A stretch of 64,000 nt of DNA, taken from assembly GCF_025154055.1 (NCBI RefSeq), contig NZ_JAOALK010000063.1, forward strand, positions 124,001 through 188,000, written 5' to 3'. The position numbers and the translations under genes are program-made. This document shows positions 55,786-64,000 of the stretch, piece after piece (the first letter of the stretch is position 1; every line of letters begins with the position of its first letter). Source of the DNA: Aquibacillus koreensis. Its GTDB lineage: Bacteria > Bacillota > Bacilli > Bacillales > Amphibacillaceae. The notes beneath the pieces are model-generated. The model had not been told where the DNA came from. It saw only the letters and a list, made by a program, of their open reading frames with translations, and searched no databases.

Positions 55786-56856
55786 ATGCTAGATAGATTA
55801 CAATCGTTAGAAGATCGTTATGACAAGTTAAATGAGTTATTAAGTGATCCAGATGTCATTAGCGATACAAAAAAACTAAGAGAATATTCCAAGGAACAAT
55901 CTGACCTAGAAGATATTATTCAAGCATACCGAGAATATAAAGAAGTTACATCGGAATTAGATGATGCAAAAGTAATGCTCGAAGATAAATTAGATAATGA
56001 CATGTATGAAATGGTGAAAATGGAGATCAGTGAGTTACAAGAAAAGAAGGTCGAGTTAGAAGAAAGATTAAGAATCCTTCTGTTGCCAAAAGATCCGAAT
56101 GACGACAAGAACGTTATCATGGAAATCCGAGGTGCTGCGGGTGGAGATGAAGCAGCTTTGTTTGCTGGTGATTTATATCGGATGTACTCCAGATATGCGG
56201 AATCACAAGGCTGGAAGCTAGAAGTAATGGAAGCGAACTCAACGGGTGTTGGGGGATATAAAGAAATCATTTTCATGATCAATGGTAAAGGTGCCTATTC
56301 AGCATTTAAATATGAAAATGGTGCCCACCGCGTACAGCGTGTGCCTGAAACAGAATCAGGTGGCCGTATCCACACGTCTACTGCAACTGTCGTATGTTTG
56401 CCAGAAGTAGAAGAAGTTGAAGTAGATATTCATGAAAAAGATATCCGTGTCGATACGTTTACATCAAGCGGACCTGGCGGACAGAGTGTTAACACGACAA
56501 TGTCAGCTGTTCGTTTAACGCACGAGCCAACAGGTATTGTTGTTTCGATGCAGGATGAAAAATCACAAATCAAGAACAAAGAAAAAGCGATGAAAATTTT
56601 ACGTTCTCGTATTTATGATAAGTTCCAACGAGAAGCGCAAGCCGAATATGATCAAACAAGAAAATCTGCGGTTGGTACCGGCGATCGCTCCGAGCGTATT
56701 CGCACGTACAATTTTCCACAAAACCGTGTTACCGATCACCGTATTGGGTTAACCATTCAAAAACTAGACCAAATCCTAGAAGGTAAAATGAGTGAAGTGA
56801 TCGATGCATTAATTATGGAAGAGCAAGCGAAGAAAATGGAGCAAATTGGTGAGTAA
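55786..56856 (+). CDS. prfA: Peptide chain release factor 1
   Basis: Terminates translation at UAA and UAG. The protein is 356 aa. N-terminal coiled coil, PCRF domain (about 60-175, with [20 protein letters not shown]), the codon-recognition loop region and the catalytic GGQ at 231-233 in [14 protein letters not shown]. The ATG at 55786 follows GAGGTGG; a start at 55762 is upstream of that signal. Followed within 1 bp by prmC, whose product methylates this GGQ glutamine. Confidence 0.97.
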   Translation: MLDRLQSLEDRYDKLNELLSDPDVISDTKKLREYSKEQSDLEDIIQAYREYKEVTSELDDAKVMLEDKLDNDMYEMVKMEISELQEKKVELEERLRILLLPKDPNDDKNVIMEIRGAAGGDEAALFAGDLYRMYSRYAESQGWKLEVMEANSTGVGGYKEIIFMINGKGAYSAFKYENGAHRVQRVPETESGGRIHTSTATVVCLPEVEEVEVDIHEKDIRVDTFTSSGPGGQSVNTTMSAVRLTHEPTGIVVSMQDEKSQIKNKEKAMKILRSRIYDKFQREAQAEYDQTRKSAVGTGDRSERIRTYNFPQNRVTDHRIGLTIQKLDQILEGKMSEVIDALIMEEQAKKMEQIGE

Positions 56857-56857
56857 C

Positions 56858-57715
56858 ATGAAGCCAATGAAAATACACGAAGCCCTCCGTTGGGCTTCTC
56901 TTTTTTTAGCAGACAATAATAGAGAAGAACGCGTAGCGGAAATATTGTTATTACACCATCTCGGCCTAACCAAACCACAGATGCTAATGGCCTTAAGAGA
57001 CCCAATTGCGGAAGATGCCCAAGAGCGATTTATTCAAGATGTAGAAGCACACGCATCGACGGGTATCCCTGTCCAGCATTTGACTGGGGTAGAGATGTTT
57101 TATGGAAGAACATTTGCTGTGGATAACCATGTGTTGATCCCGAGGCCAGAGACAGAGGAACTCATTGTAGGAGTACTAGCATATATAGACAGATTTCCAG
57201 AACCAGTCTCTGTGGTTGACCTTGGTACAGGAAGTGGAATTATTGCGGTCACCCTTAAACTAGAGAAGCCTTCCTTGGATGTTTCCGCGAGTGATCTATC
57301 GGAAGAAGCTCTGCAAGTGGCTAGACGTAACGCTGATGCTCTAGAAGCAGACATCAACTTTTATCAAGGGGATTTTCTCACTCCGTTGATCGAAACAGAG
57401 AAAACTGTGGATATCATTGTGTCTAATCCACCCTACATTCCTTTCTCGGATGAAAATAGTTTAAGTGATACAGTAAAAAACCATGATCCAAGGCTCGCTC
57501 TTTTTGCAGAGGATAATGGTTTAGCCGCTTATCAACAGATTATTCACAATGCCCACCATGTATTGAATAAACCAGGCTTACTCGCTTTCGAAATTGGTTA
57601 TCAACAGGGTGAATCGGTAAGCTCTCTGATTAAACAAGCATTTCCATCTAGTGAAGTAGAGGTTCGCAAAGATATTAACGGTAAAGATAGAATGGTTTTT
57701 GGGTTTATACAGTAA
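56858..57715 (+). CDS. prmC: Release factor glutamine N5-methyltransferase
   Basis: Methylates the GGQ glutamine of release factors. The protein is 285 aa. N-terminal helical domain (about 1-85), SAM-binding motif VVDLGTGSGIIAVTL (119-133) and the catalytic SNPPYIP (NPPY at 190-193). The ATG at 56858 follows the prfA stop by one base; a GTG at 56846 is possible. Operon partner of prfA as throughout Bacillota. Confidence 0.96.
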   Translation: MKPMKIHEALRWASLFLADNNREERVAEILLLHHLGLTKPQMLMALRDPIAEDAQERFIQDVEAHASTGIPVQHLTGVEMFYGRTFAVDNHVLIPRPETEELIVGVLAYIDRFPEPVSVVDLGTGSGIIAVTLKLEKPSLDVSASDLSEEALQVARRNADALEADINFYQGDFLTPLIETEKTVDIIVSNPPYIPFSDENSLSDTVKNHDPRLALFAEDNGLAAYQQIIHNAHHVLNKPGLLAFEIGYQQGESVSSLIKQAFPSSEVEVRKDINGKDRMVFGFIQ

Positions 57716-57723
57716 AAAGAAAC

Positions 57724-57757
57724 GGCATCGCAACTAGAGGTTGTGGTGCTTTTTTGT
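57724..57757 (+). terminator. Terminator of prfA-prmC
   Basis: GCATCGCAAC / GTTGTGGTGC arms (two mismatches), then T-run. Confidence 0.8.
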
Positions 57758-57770
57758 TAACAAAACTGGT

Positions 57771-57905
57771 GAATTCAGTGAGTTTCTAGCATAATTCAGT
57801 AACTTTCTCGTATTATTCAGTTAGTTAACCTATTTATTCAGTGACTTACCCACATAATTCAGTCTCTTCACCCAATAATCCAGTAACTCACCTGACAATC
57901 CGTAA
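57771..57905. repeat. Tandem repeat ATTCAGTAACTT, period 21 bp
   Basis: ATTCAG cores begin at 57773, 57794, 57815, 57836, 57857 and 57878 (steps of exactly 21), with a last degenerate copy at 57898. The core is the reverse complement of the 38.3-kb repeat GTTACTGAAT. It lies after the prmC terminator and before spoIIR. Confidence 0.93.
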
Positions 57906-58025
57906 TCTTAATCACAGCTTTTCCACATATCCCACAAAAGAAAATAAAAAAATACTAGATTACAAGTTTAAAAGAGAAACAACCCGACCATACTGTGGAT
58001 ATCAGTAATTAAGGGGGAAGGAATT

Positions 58026-58679
58026 ATGAAACGTTATATTCTAGCATTTTTTACTTTTTTATTATTATTCGGTGCATTTCCTGCGAAAGGGTTTAGTTTA
58101 GGAGAAAATCAACAACGGTTTACAGATTCAGAGTATCAGGTAATCCCTGATGATGCGATTCGTTTACGTATTTTAGCAAATAGTGATAAAGACGACGATC
58201 AAGAGCTTAAGCGTCAAATCCGTGATGTTGTCAACAAAGAGATTACAAAATGGGTAGAGGATGTAACGGAGATCGAACAAGCGCGAGAAATGATCCAAGA
58301 TCGTTTAGATGATATCGAAGCTATTGTGGAATCAGAATTAGAAGCAAAAGGATTAGACTATACGTATAAAGTCGAATACGGAAAGAACGTTAATTTTCCA
58401 ACGAAAGTGTACGGTGAATATATATATCCAGCAGGTGAATATGAGGCAATCCTTATTTCATTAGGAGAAGCAAAAGGTGCCAACTGGTGGTGCGTCCTAT
58501 TCCCGCCATTATGCTTCCTAGACTTCTCAAATGGATCAAGTGTAGCGGAAGAGGAACCTGAAGAAAAAGAAAAGAAAAAAGAAGAAAAACAAGAAGATGA
58601 GAAGAAATTTGTAGCAGAAGAAGAACCAGAAGAGGAAGAAGTAGAGTTTAAATTCTTTTTTATGAAATGGTTTAGCTAA
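58026..58679 (+). CDS. spoIIR: Stage II sporulation protein R
   Basis: Secreted from the forespore to activate SpoIIGA, which processes pro-sigma-E. The protein is 217 aa: signal peptide (about 1-24), then the SpoIIR domain (IPDDAIRLRILANSDKDDDQ, KRQIRDVVNKEITKWVEDV, PAGEYEAILISLGEAKGANW, WCVLFPPLCFLDF). The C terminus has a Glu/Lys-rich tail with the octapeptide VAEEEPEE twice. Order prmC-spoIIR-ywl is as in B. subtilis. Sigma-F expression is expected; the promoter was not located. Confidence 0.95.
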   Translation: MKRYILAFFTFLLLFGAFPAKGFSLGENQQRFTDSEYQVIPDDAIRLRILANSDKDDDQELKRQIRDVVNKEITKWVEDVTEIEQAREMIQDRLDDIEAIVESELEAKGLDYTYKVEYGKNVNFPTKVYGEYIYPAGEYEAILISLGEAKGANWWCVLFPPLCFLDFSNGSSVAEEEPEEKEKKKEEKQEDEKKFVAEEEPEEEEVEFKFFFMKWFS

Positions 58680-58748
58680 AATCTATCATATCCACACTCT
58701 ATGAATCATAGATTAGACATAACAAGAGATTAATAGGGAGTGGTTAGA

Positions 58749-59195
58749 ATGAAACTTGTAAGTACGGCGAATATAGAAGAGTCGGTTTTAAGAGATTTTT
58801 TTGAAGGAAAATGGGATGCGTTTGAAGATCAACAAACTTTAAAAGCATACGGCTATTTTGTGGAAATAAACGAGCAATATAAAGCGTATTTTGCATTGGC
58901 TCCAGTACAGGCTAGTGCATATTGGTTGAAAAGTTTATACATAAAGGATGGCGCGCCTTCTTCTTTACCACTAGCCATTATCGAGTCATCCATTACGCTA
59001 GCAAGGGAGAAAAAAGGTGCGCATGTACTTATCCACAGTCATCAACAGGCGCTTGACGCACTACTAGAAGCATTACAATTTGAAAATCAGTCTACACCTG
59101 CATTTGCCGAGGACATTCCTGAATTGCCTGCTGGTAAGTGGTGGAAAACATCAGTGGAAAAACCGGTACATGTTAACGCAAATGGCTTTCATTAA
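58749..59195 (+). CDS. GNAT-like protein at the ywlB position
   Basis: Cytoplasmic protein of 148 aa located where B. subtilis has ywlB, a putative acetyltransferase. The sequence (DFFEGKWDAFEDQQTLKAYG, ALAPVQASAYWLKSLYIKDG, HVLIHSHQQALDALLEAL) fits a degenerate GNAT fold, but a clear acetyl-CoA loop (RxxGxG/A) is missing. The ATG at 58749 has GGGAG 8 nt upstream. A DnaA box lies inside the gene. Assignment by position is tentative. Confidence 0.75.
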   Translation: MKLVSTANIEESVLRDFFEGKWDAFEDQQTLKAYGYFVEINEQYKAYFALAPVQASAYWLKSLYIKDGAPSSLPLAIIESSITLAREKKGAHVLIHSHQQALDALLEALQFENQSTPAFAEDIPELPAGKWWKTSVEKPVHVNANGFH

Positions 59196-59479
59196 CAAAG
59201 TTATTAACACCTGTGTATAACTATTGTGGATAACCTGTGTGTTCGTGTGAATATCCTGTGGAAGACTAGATAAATCATCTCTAGCTAAAGGATATCGATG
59301 ATTTTTAGGCAAATTAATCTTAAGTAAAATAGGTGCTTATTTTTACGCAAAAATAATAAAATATAAAGAAAAATAGAGAAACTCTTTGTCTAGCGTACTT
59401 TTTGGCAGAGAGTTTTTTTCGTTTAAGATGCTTGCGAAAAAGGACAGGACCTTTCATAATGTGGATAACGTGTTGATAA
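59029..59479. promoter_or_regulatory. DnaA-box cluster between the ywlB-like gene and ywlC
   Basis: Perfect TTATNCACA boxes lie at 59029-59037 (+, TTATCCACA), 59212-59220 (-, TGTGTATAA), 59225-59233 (-, TGTGGATAA) and 59460-59468 (-, TGTGGATAA), plus a one-mismatch box at 59471-59479 (TGTTGATAA). Two of them are 13 bp apart. I recall a DnaA-binding cluster in the ywlC-ywlB interval of B. subtilis, with roles in DnaA titration and initiation control. No other element is seen in the 300-bp gap. Confidence 0.75.
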
Positions 59480-59498
59480 CAGGTAGAAGGAGTTAACT

Positions 59499-60542
59499 AT
59501 GGGAAAAGAAACAATGTATTGGAAAATAAATGAGCATTTACAAAAAAGCGAGCATGCGATGAAAGAAGCGGCGATGCTTTTAAATAAACAGGAAGTAGTC
59601 GCATTTCCGACAGAGACAGTCTATGGACTCGGTGCAAATGCATTAAGCGAGGAAGCTGTTTCGAAAATATTTGAAGCGAAAGGTCGCCCGTCAGATAATC
59701 CGCTGATCGTGCATGTAGCCGACGAAAGTGAAATAGAAAACTATGTAACAGAAATACCAACTGTTGCAAAAAAACTCATCCGCGCCTTTATGCCAGGTCC
59801 GCTAACAGTAATTTTACATAGCAATGGAAAAATTGCACGCAATGTGACGGCCGGATTGGATACAGTGGGCGTAAGAATTCCAGACCACCCCGTTGCTCTG
59901 GAGCTGCTACGAACAGCAAACTTACCACTCGCTGCACCAAGTGCAAACGTGTCAGGAAAACCGAGCCCAACAAAAGCAGAGCATGTGCGACATGATTTAG
60001 ATGGCAAGGTTGCCGGAATTCTCGACGGAGGAACAACAGGCGTCGGCCTAGAATCAACGGTGATCGATTGTACGGCGAAAATCCCAATCGTATTACGTCC
60101 TGGAGGCATAACGATAGAACAACTGCAGCAAGTGGTTGGTGATGTTATGGTTGACCCTGCTTTAATTCAAGCAAAAGATCAACCGAAAGCACCCGGGATG
60201 AAATACAATCATTATGAACCAGATGCCCCGCTTTGGTTGATTCAAGGTGACATCGATTTCTTTAAAGAACAAATCAATCTAGTAAAAGAACAAGGAAAAA
60301 AGGTTGGCGTAATGGCGAGTAAAGAGTTGGTGCAGCTTGTAGAGGCAGATTTGATAAAGCCCTGTGGATCACGCGAAGATCTAAAAGAGGTCGCCGTGCA
60401 CCTATACGATACACTACGTGCTTTTAAAAAGGCAGATGTTGACGTCATTTTGTGCGAAGCATTTCCTACAACTGGAGTAGGACAGGCGATTATGAACCGC
60501 TTAGAAAAAGCAGCTTCGAGAAAAATAGTGCAAGATAGCTAG
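59499..60542 (+). CDS. ywlC: L-threonylcarbamoyladenylate synthase (Sua5/YwlC)
   Basis: Makes threonylcarbamoyl-AMP for t6A37 of ANN-decoding tRNAs. The protein is 347 aa, the long Sua5 form: YrdC domain (about 20-205; VVAFPTETVYGLGANALSEE, IFEAKGRPSDNPLIVHV, LPLAAPSANVSGKPSPT) and the C-terminal Sua5 domain after a linker containing the conserved KAPGMKYNHYEPDAPL. AGAAGGAG precedes the ATG. Conserved neighbour of ywlB, mntP and ywlE. Confidence 0.96.
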   Translation: MGKETMYWKINEHLQKSEHAMKEAAMLLNKQEVVAFPTETVYGLGANALSEEAVSKIFEAKGRPSDNPLIVHVADESEIENYVTEIPTVAKKLIRAFMPGPLTVILHSNGKIARNVTAGLDTVGVRIPDHPVALELLRTANLPLAAPSANVSGKPSPTKAEHVRHDLDGKVAGILDGGTTGVGLESTVIDCTAKIPIVLRPGGITIEQLQQVVGDVMVDPALIQAKDQPKAPGMKYNHYEPDAPLWLIQGDIDFFKEQINLVKEQGKKVGVMASKELVQLVEADLIKPCGSREDLKEVAVHLYDTLRAFKKADVDVILCEAFPTTGVGQAIMNRLEKAASRKIVQDS

Positions 60543-60589
60543 TTCCAGGTCGGCGAAGAGTTCATAGCATTGCAGTGTCAGTCGTTAAA

Positions 60590-60660
60590 CGGACATTTGT
60601 CCGCCAACACCGATAAAGAGGGGTTTTTCCTGAAAATAACGTACTACATGTCCGCCAAGA
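60590..60660. repeat. Two-copy GTCCGCC repeat, 51-bp spacing
   Basis: GTCCGCC at 60599 and 60650 (51 bp apart). Reverse-complemented, the second copy (GGCGGACAT then CGTTATTTTC) resembles the repeat at 0.94-1.12 kb. A T-less hairpin GGGAGC / GCTCCC lies at 60688-60708. Confidence 0.7.
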
Positions 60661-60772
60661 AAAAATCCCCTTGAACAAGTCAACAGGGAGCGCAAAAAAA
60701 GCTCCCACCAATCATAAACCCTCGTCCACGTGCATATAGTGAAATAGCATGTCCGTAGAGAGGGGTAATTTC

Positions 60773-61327
60773 ATGTCAATGGCATATTTGGGGGAGTTTG
60801 TTTCCCTTACTTTTATGGCCATAGCACTAGGTATGGATGCATTTTCTGTTGGTTTAGGGATGGGGATGCAAGCGCTAAGGCTGAAGAGAATTTTTATCAT
60901 TGGAGTAACGGTTGGAATATTCCATATAGCAATGCCGTTTTTAGGTATCTTAATCGGCAGTTTTATATCCACAAAATTAGAAGGATTTGCAATTATCGGT
61001 GGAGGACTTTTGCTATTTGGCCTTGGAGTTCAAATGGTTTTGAATTCTTTTAATCGGGAAGATAAAACGGTGATGAAACCAGTTGGGATCGGACTCATAT
61101 TATTCGCGATAAGTGTTAGTCTAGATAGCTTTTCTGTTGGCCTTAGTTTAGGGATGTCTGGTGTGAAAACATTCCTTGCCTTAATTTTATTTGGTCTTGC
61201 AAGTATGGCTTTAACATGGACAGGCCTTCTTGTAGGAAAAAAAGCCCGGGGCCTGCTTGGTGTGTACAGTGAATTACTCGGTGGAAGTATTCTCTGTGGG
61301 TTTGGATTAAAAATAATATTTGGATAA
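60773..61327 (+). CDS. mntP: Manganese efflux pump MntP
   Basis: Six-span Mn2+ exporter, 184 aa, with an internal duplication. Acidic residues in helices 1 and 4 are in matching motifs: ALGMDAFSVGLGMG (about 20-33) and SVSLDSFSVGLSLG (about 118-131). The ATG at 60773 follows GAGGGG; the frame from 60749 includes that Shine-Dalgarno. Unlike the TerC-family gene at 8.4 kb, I see no yybP-ykoY riboswitch in its leader. Confidence 0.95.
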   Translation: MSMAYLGEFVSLTFMAIALGMDAFSVGLGMGMQALRLKRIFIIGVTVGIFHIAMPFLGILIGSFISTKLEGFAIIGGGLLLFGLGVQMVLNSFNREDKTVMKPVGIGLILFAISVSLDSFSVGLSLGMSGVKTFLALILFGLASMALTWTGLLVGKKARGLLGVYSELLGGSILCGFGLKIIFG

Positions 61328-61338
61328 AAGATAAATTA

Positions 61339-61393
61339 AAAGAAGCAGGGGTTGTGTACAACAAAAGTTGAAACACGACCCCTGCTTCTTTGT
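61339..61393 (+). terminator. Terminator of mntP
   Basis: AAAGAAGCAGGGGT / ACCCCTGCTTCTTT perfect 14-bp arms. Confidence 0.85.
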
Positions 61394-61530
61394 CGCGTGT
61401 CACGCATTGTGGTATAGTTTTTGACATAGAGATGTGTTTCAATATTTGATTCGCACGTAAAAGTAACATGCTACATAGGCATAACATAGAATCATTCACC
61501 ATGATCAATCCTATATGGAGGTGTACGTCG

Positions 61531-62145
61531 TTGAACATATTATTTGTTTGTACTGGAAATACATGCCGAAGTCCGATGGCGGAGGCTTTATTAAAAAAGA
61601 AATCAACAGCTAACGTAAAATCAGCAGGTATCTATGCTGGACCAGGGCACATGGCTTCACAAGGAACAATGGAAGCACTGCGAGAAAAAGGTATTGCACT
61701 TAATCATCAGTCCCAACCAGTATCGGTTAATTTAATTGAATGGGCAGACCTTGTCTTAACAATGACATCAAGCCATAAACAAGCGTTAGCATTACAATAT
61801 CCAACCTATAATGATAAACTATTTACATTAAAGGAATATGTCCATCAAGATGAGGATAATGCAATTTGGAAAGAGCTAAAACAGGCCTATGCGCAAATGG
61901 AAGATAAGCGAGCTGCTTTTATCTCGAAAAGAGGTAAAGAGCTAGATCCGAATGAAATGGATCAAGCACTTTATGATCATTTGCGAACGGAGATCAGTGA
62001 TATACAAGTGCTCGAAATGAAGCTACCTAGTTATGATATCTCGGATCCATTTGGAGGAGATTTAGCAATCTATAAAAAAACTTTGGCAGAAATGGAAAAG
62101 TATGTTGAACTCCTAGCCAAAAAAATAGAAAATAGAGATAGTTGA
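61531..62145 (+). CDS. ywlE: Protein arginine phosphatase YwlE with a long insertion
   Basis: Low-molecular-weight phosphatase that removes McsB phosphoarginine. The active-site loop is C7-T-G-N-T-C-R13 with Thr11, the residue that gives arginine specificity, followed by SPMAE. The acid-loop Asp172 is in SDPFGG. At 204 aa it is about 50 longer than B. subtilis YwlE. A charged helical segment of about 60 residues (105-168) sits between TLKEYV and SDPFGG. The TTG at 61531 has GGAGG 9 nt upstream; the longer frame from 61468 does not. Confidence 0.92.
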   Translation: MNILFVCTGNTCRSPMAEALLKKKSTANVKSAGIYAGPGHMASQGTMEALREKGIALNHQSQPVSVNLIEWADLVLTMTSSHKQALALQYPTYNDKLFTLKEYVHQDEDNAIWKELKQAYAQMEDKRAAFISKRGKELDPNEMDQALYDHLRTEISDIQVLEMKLPSYDISDPFGGDLAIYKKTLAEMEKYVELLAKKIENRDS

Positions 62146-62176
62146 AAAAAGAGAATACATCATAGGGGGAAAAGCA

Positions 62177-63472
62177 GTGGGGAGAGAAAGAGCTTTGAGT
62201 TTACGTGTGAAGCTAGTAATTTTCACTACATTACTAGCATTCATCACGTATTCTTGTAGTGCTGTTTTTATTTATTTTGTTTTTGAAAATGTAAAGGATC
62301 TCTTAAACATTTCCGAGCCGGTATTTGTGTTACTTACCTTACTTTTAGGCGTGATATGGTCGGGGATATTGGCCTTTTTCGCTTCAGGTTTTATAACAAA
62401 GCCATTAATTAAGCTAAAGAAAGCCGCATCAGAAGCCGCGGAAGGAAACTTACAACAAGAAATCAACGTTCCAAAATCGATGGATGAGATTGGTTTATTA
62501 ACAGTTGCATTCAATAAAATGATGAATAACTTGAAAGAAGTGATTGGGAACATCGATTCTAATGCGGGAAAAACGAACGAAACGGTGCACGACCTAAAAA
62601 ATGTTGCAACTCGTTCTGCGCAACAATCGGGCCTTATTGAACAAACTGTTACACAAATAGCTGCAGGTGCAGAGAGTTCCTCTACTTCCATGCAACAAAT
62701 GGTAGAAGCGGTGGAAACGTCGACTGCGCTTGCAACAAAGGTACAAGAAAAAGCAACAACATCAAAAAACAGATCGTCTACGATGATAAAAGAGCTAGAA
62801 AACGGGAAAGAAGTTATACATAAGTTGATTGTTGGTGTGCAGGATCTAGCAGAAAGCCAGGAAGCATCCTTGGATGATGTCGATCGATTAGCTAAAAAAG
62901 CGGTGCAAGTAGGCGATGTTATCTCCATGGTTGGTGGCATTTCTGAACAGACTAACCTGTTAGCGTTAAATGCATCGATTGAAGCAGCTAGAGCAGGTGA
63001 GCATGGAAAAGGATTTGCGGTGGTAGCAGATGAAGTCAGACAATTGGCGGATCAAAGCTCACAAGCGGTACAAAATATAGCTGAACTAATCAACGATATG
63101 CAAATGGATGTACGTCAAGTAGTGGAGAAGATGACACAGCAAGTAACGAAGACACGTGAGGAAGCACGAAATGGCAAGCAAACAACAGCGGCGCTACAGC
63201 ATATGTCACAATCGATCCATGAAGTAGTAACAACAATAGAGGATATATCCGAGCTAGTTGCTAAACAATTAGGTGAAATCCAATCTACTGTAGAACAAGC
63301 GCAAGAGGTATCTGCAATTGCACAACAAACATCAGCTGGAACACAACAGATGAGTGCGTCGATTCAAGAACAGACGGCAGTCACCGAACATCTTGAGGAA
63401 CTGGCGATTTCACTTGAAGACCAAGCAGAAAGATTAAGAAAACATATAAAGCGATTTACGTTAGCAAGTTAA
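62177..63472 (+). CDS. Methyl-accepting chemotaxis protein without an extracellular sensor domain
   Basis: Chemoreceptor or MCP-like signal transducer, 431 aa. Two membrane spans (about 13-36 and 46-69) joined by a loop of only about 10 residues leave no external sensor. Then a HAMP domain (about 70-125; [20 protein letters not shown]) and a cytoplasmic signalling domain with the hairpin tip [20 protein letters not shown]. The stimulus must be sensed in the membrane or cytoplasm. GTG start with GGGGG 7 nt upstream. It sits between ywlE and rpiB, which are adjacent in B. subtilis. Confidence 0.92.
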   Translation: MGRERALSLRVKLVIFTTLLAFITYSCSAVFIYFVFENVKDLLNISEPVFVLLTLLLGVIWSGILAFFASGFITKPLIKLKKAASEAAEGNLQQEINVPKSMDEIGLLTVAFNKMMNNLKEVIGNIDSNAGKTNETVHDLKNVATRSAQQSGLIEQTVTQIAAGAESSSTSMQQMVEAVETSTALATKVQEKATTSKNRSSTMIKELENGKEVIHKLIVGVQDLAESQEASLDDVDRLAKKAVQVGDVISMVGGISEQTNLLALNASIEAARAGEHGKGFAVVADEVRQLADQSSQAVQNIAELINDMQMDVRQVVEKMTQQVTKTREEARNGKQTTAALQHMSQSIHEVVTTIEDISELVAKQLGEIQSTVEQAQEVSAIAQQTSAGTQQMSASIQEQTAVTEHLEELAISLEDQAERLRKHIKRFTLAS

Positions 63473-63502
63473 ACTAAAATAACCCAAAAGGAGCATCCGT
63501 AT

Positions 63503-63943
63503 ATGAAAATCGTATTAGCATCAGACCACGGTGGTATTAATTTATCAAAAGAAATAGCAGACTTATTAACAGAGTTAAATATTGAATTTGAAGACATTGG
63601 CTGTAATTGTGCAGACTCGGTAGATTACCCGGACTATGGTATTCCTGCTGCGGAAAAAGTAGCAAATGGAGAAGCAGACCGAGGTATTTTAATATGTGGT
63701 ACAGGAATTGGAATGTCGATCGCTGCAAATAAAGTAAAAGGCATTCGTTGTGCATTAGTGCATGACGTATTTAGTGCAAAAGCAACAAGAGAACATAACG
63801 ACTCGAACATGCTTGCAATGGGTGAGCGTGTAATCGGACCTGGTTTGGCTAGAGAAATTGTCCAAACATGGTTAGGTACAGAATTCCTTGGTGGTCGTCA
63901 CGCAAACCGTATTGGAAAAGTAGCAGATTACGAAAACAAGTAA
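63503..63943 (+). CDS. rpiB: Ribose-5-phosphate isomerase B
   Basis: RpiB/LacAB-family isomerase, 146 aa, interconverting ribose-5-P and ribulose-5-P (B. subtilis ywlF). It starts MKIVLASDHGGINLSKEIA, has the anion hole ILICGTGIGMSIAANKVKGIR with the catalytic Cys, and the AKATREHNDSNMLAMGERV block. AAAGGAG precedes the ATG. ywlG follows. Confidence 0.95.
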   Translation: MKIVLASDHGGINLSKEIADLLTELNIEFEDIGCNCADSVDYPDYGIPAAEKVANGEADRGILICGTGIGMSIAANKVKGIRCALVHDVFSAKATREHNDSNMLAMGERVIGPGLAREIVQTWLGTEFLGGRHANRIGKVADYENK

Positions 63944-63964
63944 GCGTTGAAAGGGATGTTAGAC

Positions 63965-64000
63965 GTGGACCAGGTACAAGTGCACATGGAGGCAATCGTA
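63965..64000 (+). CDS. ywlG: Start of the next gene, probably ywlG (cut by the window end)
   Basis: Only 12 codons are present: a GTG with AAAGGG 9 nt upstream, giving MDQVQVHMEAIV. An in-frame ATG at 63956 is the alternative start. The identity is inferred only from position, since ywlG (TIGR01440/DUF436) follows rpiB in B. subtilis. The sequence visible is too short to confirm it. Confidence 0.45.
   Translation, partial: MDQVQVHMEAIV

Noticed and set aside
62272-62940. 222-aa minus-strand ORF opposite the chemoreceptor gene, and similar long antisense frames (8678-9025, 21738-22241, 46663-47226)
   Set aside because: They are shadows of strongly coding genes, with low-complexity Ser/Thr/Ile composition and no ribosome binding sites.

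Overview
The window is a chromosomal segment of a low-GC, endospore-forming Bacillota of the family Bacillaceae. Sporulation and germination genes (cwlJ, gerQ, spo0F, spoIIR), strong Shine-Dalgarno sequences with many TTG and GTG starts, and gene order all say this. From about 15 kb to the right end the order follows the Bacillus subtilis ywa-ywd-ywf-ywh-ywi-ywj-ywk-ywl region: gerQ/cwlJ, hemQ, pta, lipL, ywfO, ywgA, ywhB, ywhD, pbpG, speE-speB, ywiB-argS, cardiolipin synthase, fadF, rpoE, pyrG, spo0F, fbaA, murAB, rho, L31, tdk, prfA-prmC, spoIIR, ywlB, ywlC, mntP, ywlE, rpiB, ywlG. A TRAP transporter and an NSS symporter would suit a halotolerant genus such as Oceanobacillus, Virgibacillus or Ornithinibacillus, but the genus cannot be fixed from this segment.

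Layout. 0-11 kb: 5' part of recQ, a branched-chain amino acid carrier, a complete TRAP dicarboxylate-type transporter operon, an AI-2E family permease, a TerC-family gene under a yybP-ykoY manganese riboswitch, an OsmC-like protein and an M29 aminopeptidase. 11-14 kb: divergent ligD and ku, the NHEJ pair. 14-26 kb: a fructosamine-kinase-like gene, ywaF, an NSS symporter, ywdI-ywdK, the cwlJ-gerQ germination operon, hemQ, pta, a VapC/AbrB-type toxin-antitoxin pair and menC. 26-43 kb: lipL, ywfO-ywgA, ywhB, ywhD, a class A PBP, polyamine genes, an orphan AimR-like receptor, ywiB-argS, a GNAT, a XapX protein, cardiolipin synthase and FadF. 43-64 kb: housekeeping genes (rpoE, pyrG, fbaA, murAB, rho, L31, tdk, prfA-prmC), sporulation genes, and the ywl cluster containing an inserted chemoreceptor.

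The least ordinary content lies between genes. Nine or more intergenic regions carry degenerate tandem repeats. Their sequences fall into several mostly unrelated families, yet the spacings cluster at two values: 50-53 bp (exactly 52 bp five times in one array) and 20-21 bp. These are close to 5 and 2 turns of B-DNA. A second class is a composite of two divergent inverted-ended elements, present three times in the same relative arrangement. The most interesting gene is an AimR-family (arbitrium receptor-like) protein with no phage genes around it, no recognisable AimP and no N-terminal helix-turn-helix. A 12-bp perfect inverted repeat overlaps its predicted -10 element. Other points are an apparent ATT start codon for the TRAP binding protein, a DnaA-box cluster between the ywlB-like gene and ywlC, a FadR-like operator before fadF, and a cysteine-free type B L31 in the rho-linked L31 position. 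No rRNA, tRNA, CRISPR array, insertion sequence or prophage was recognised.
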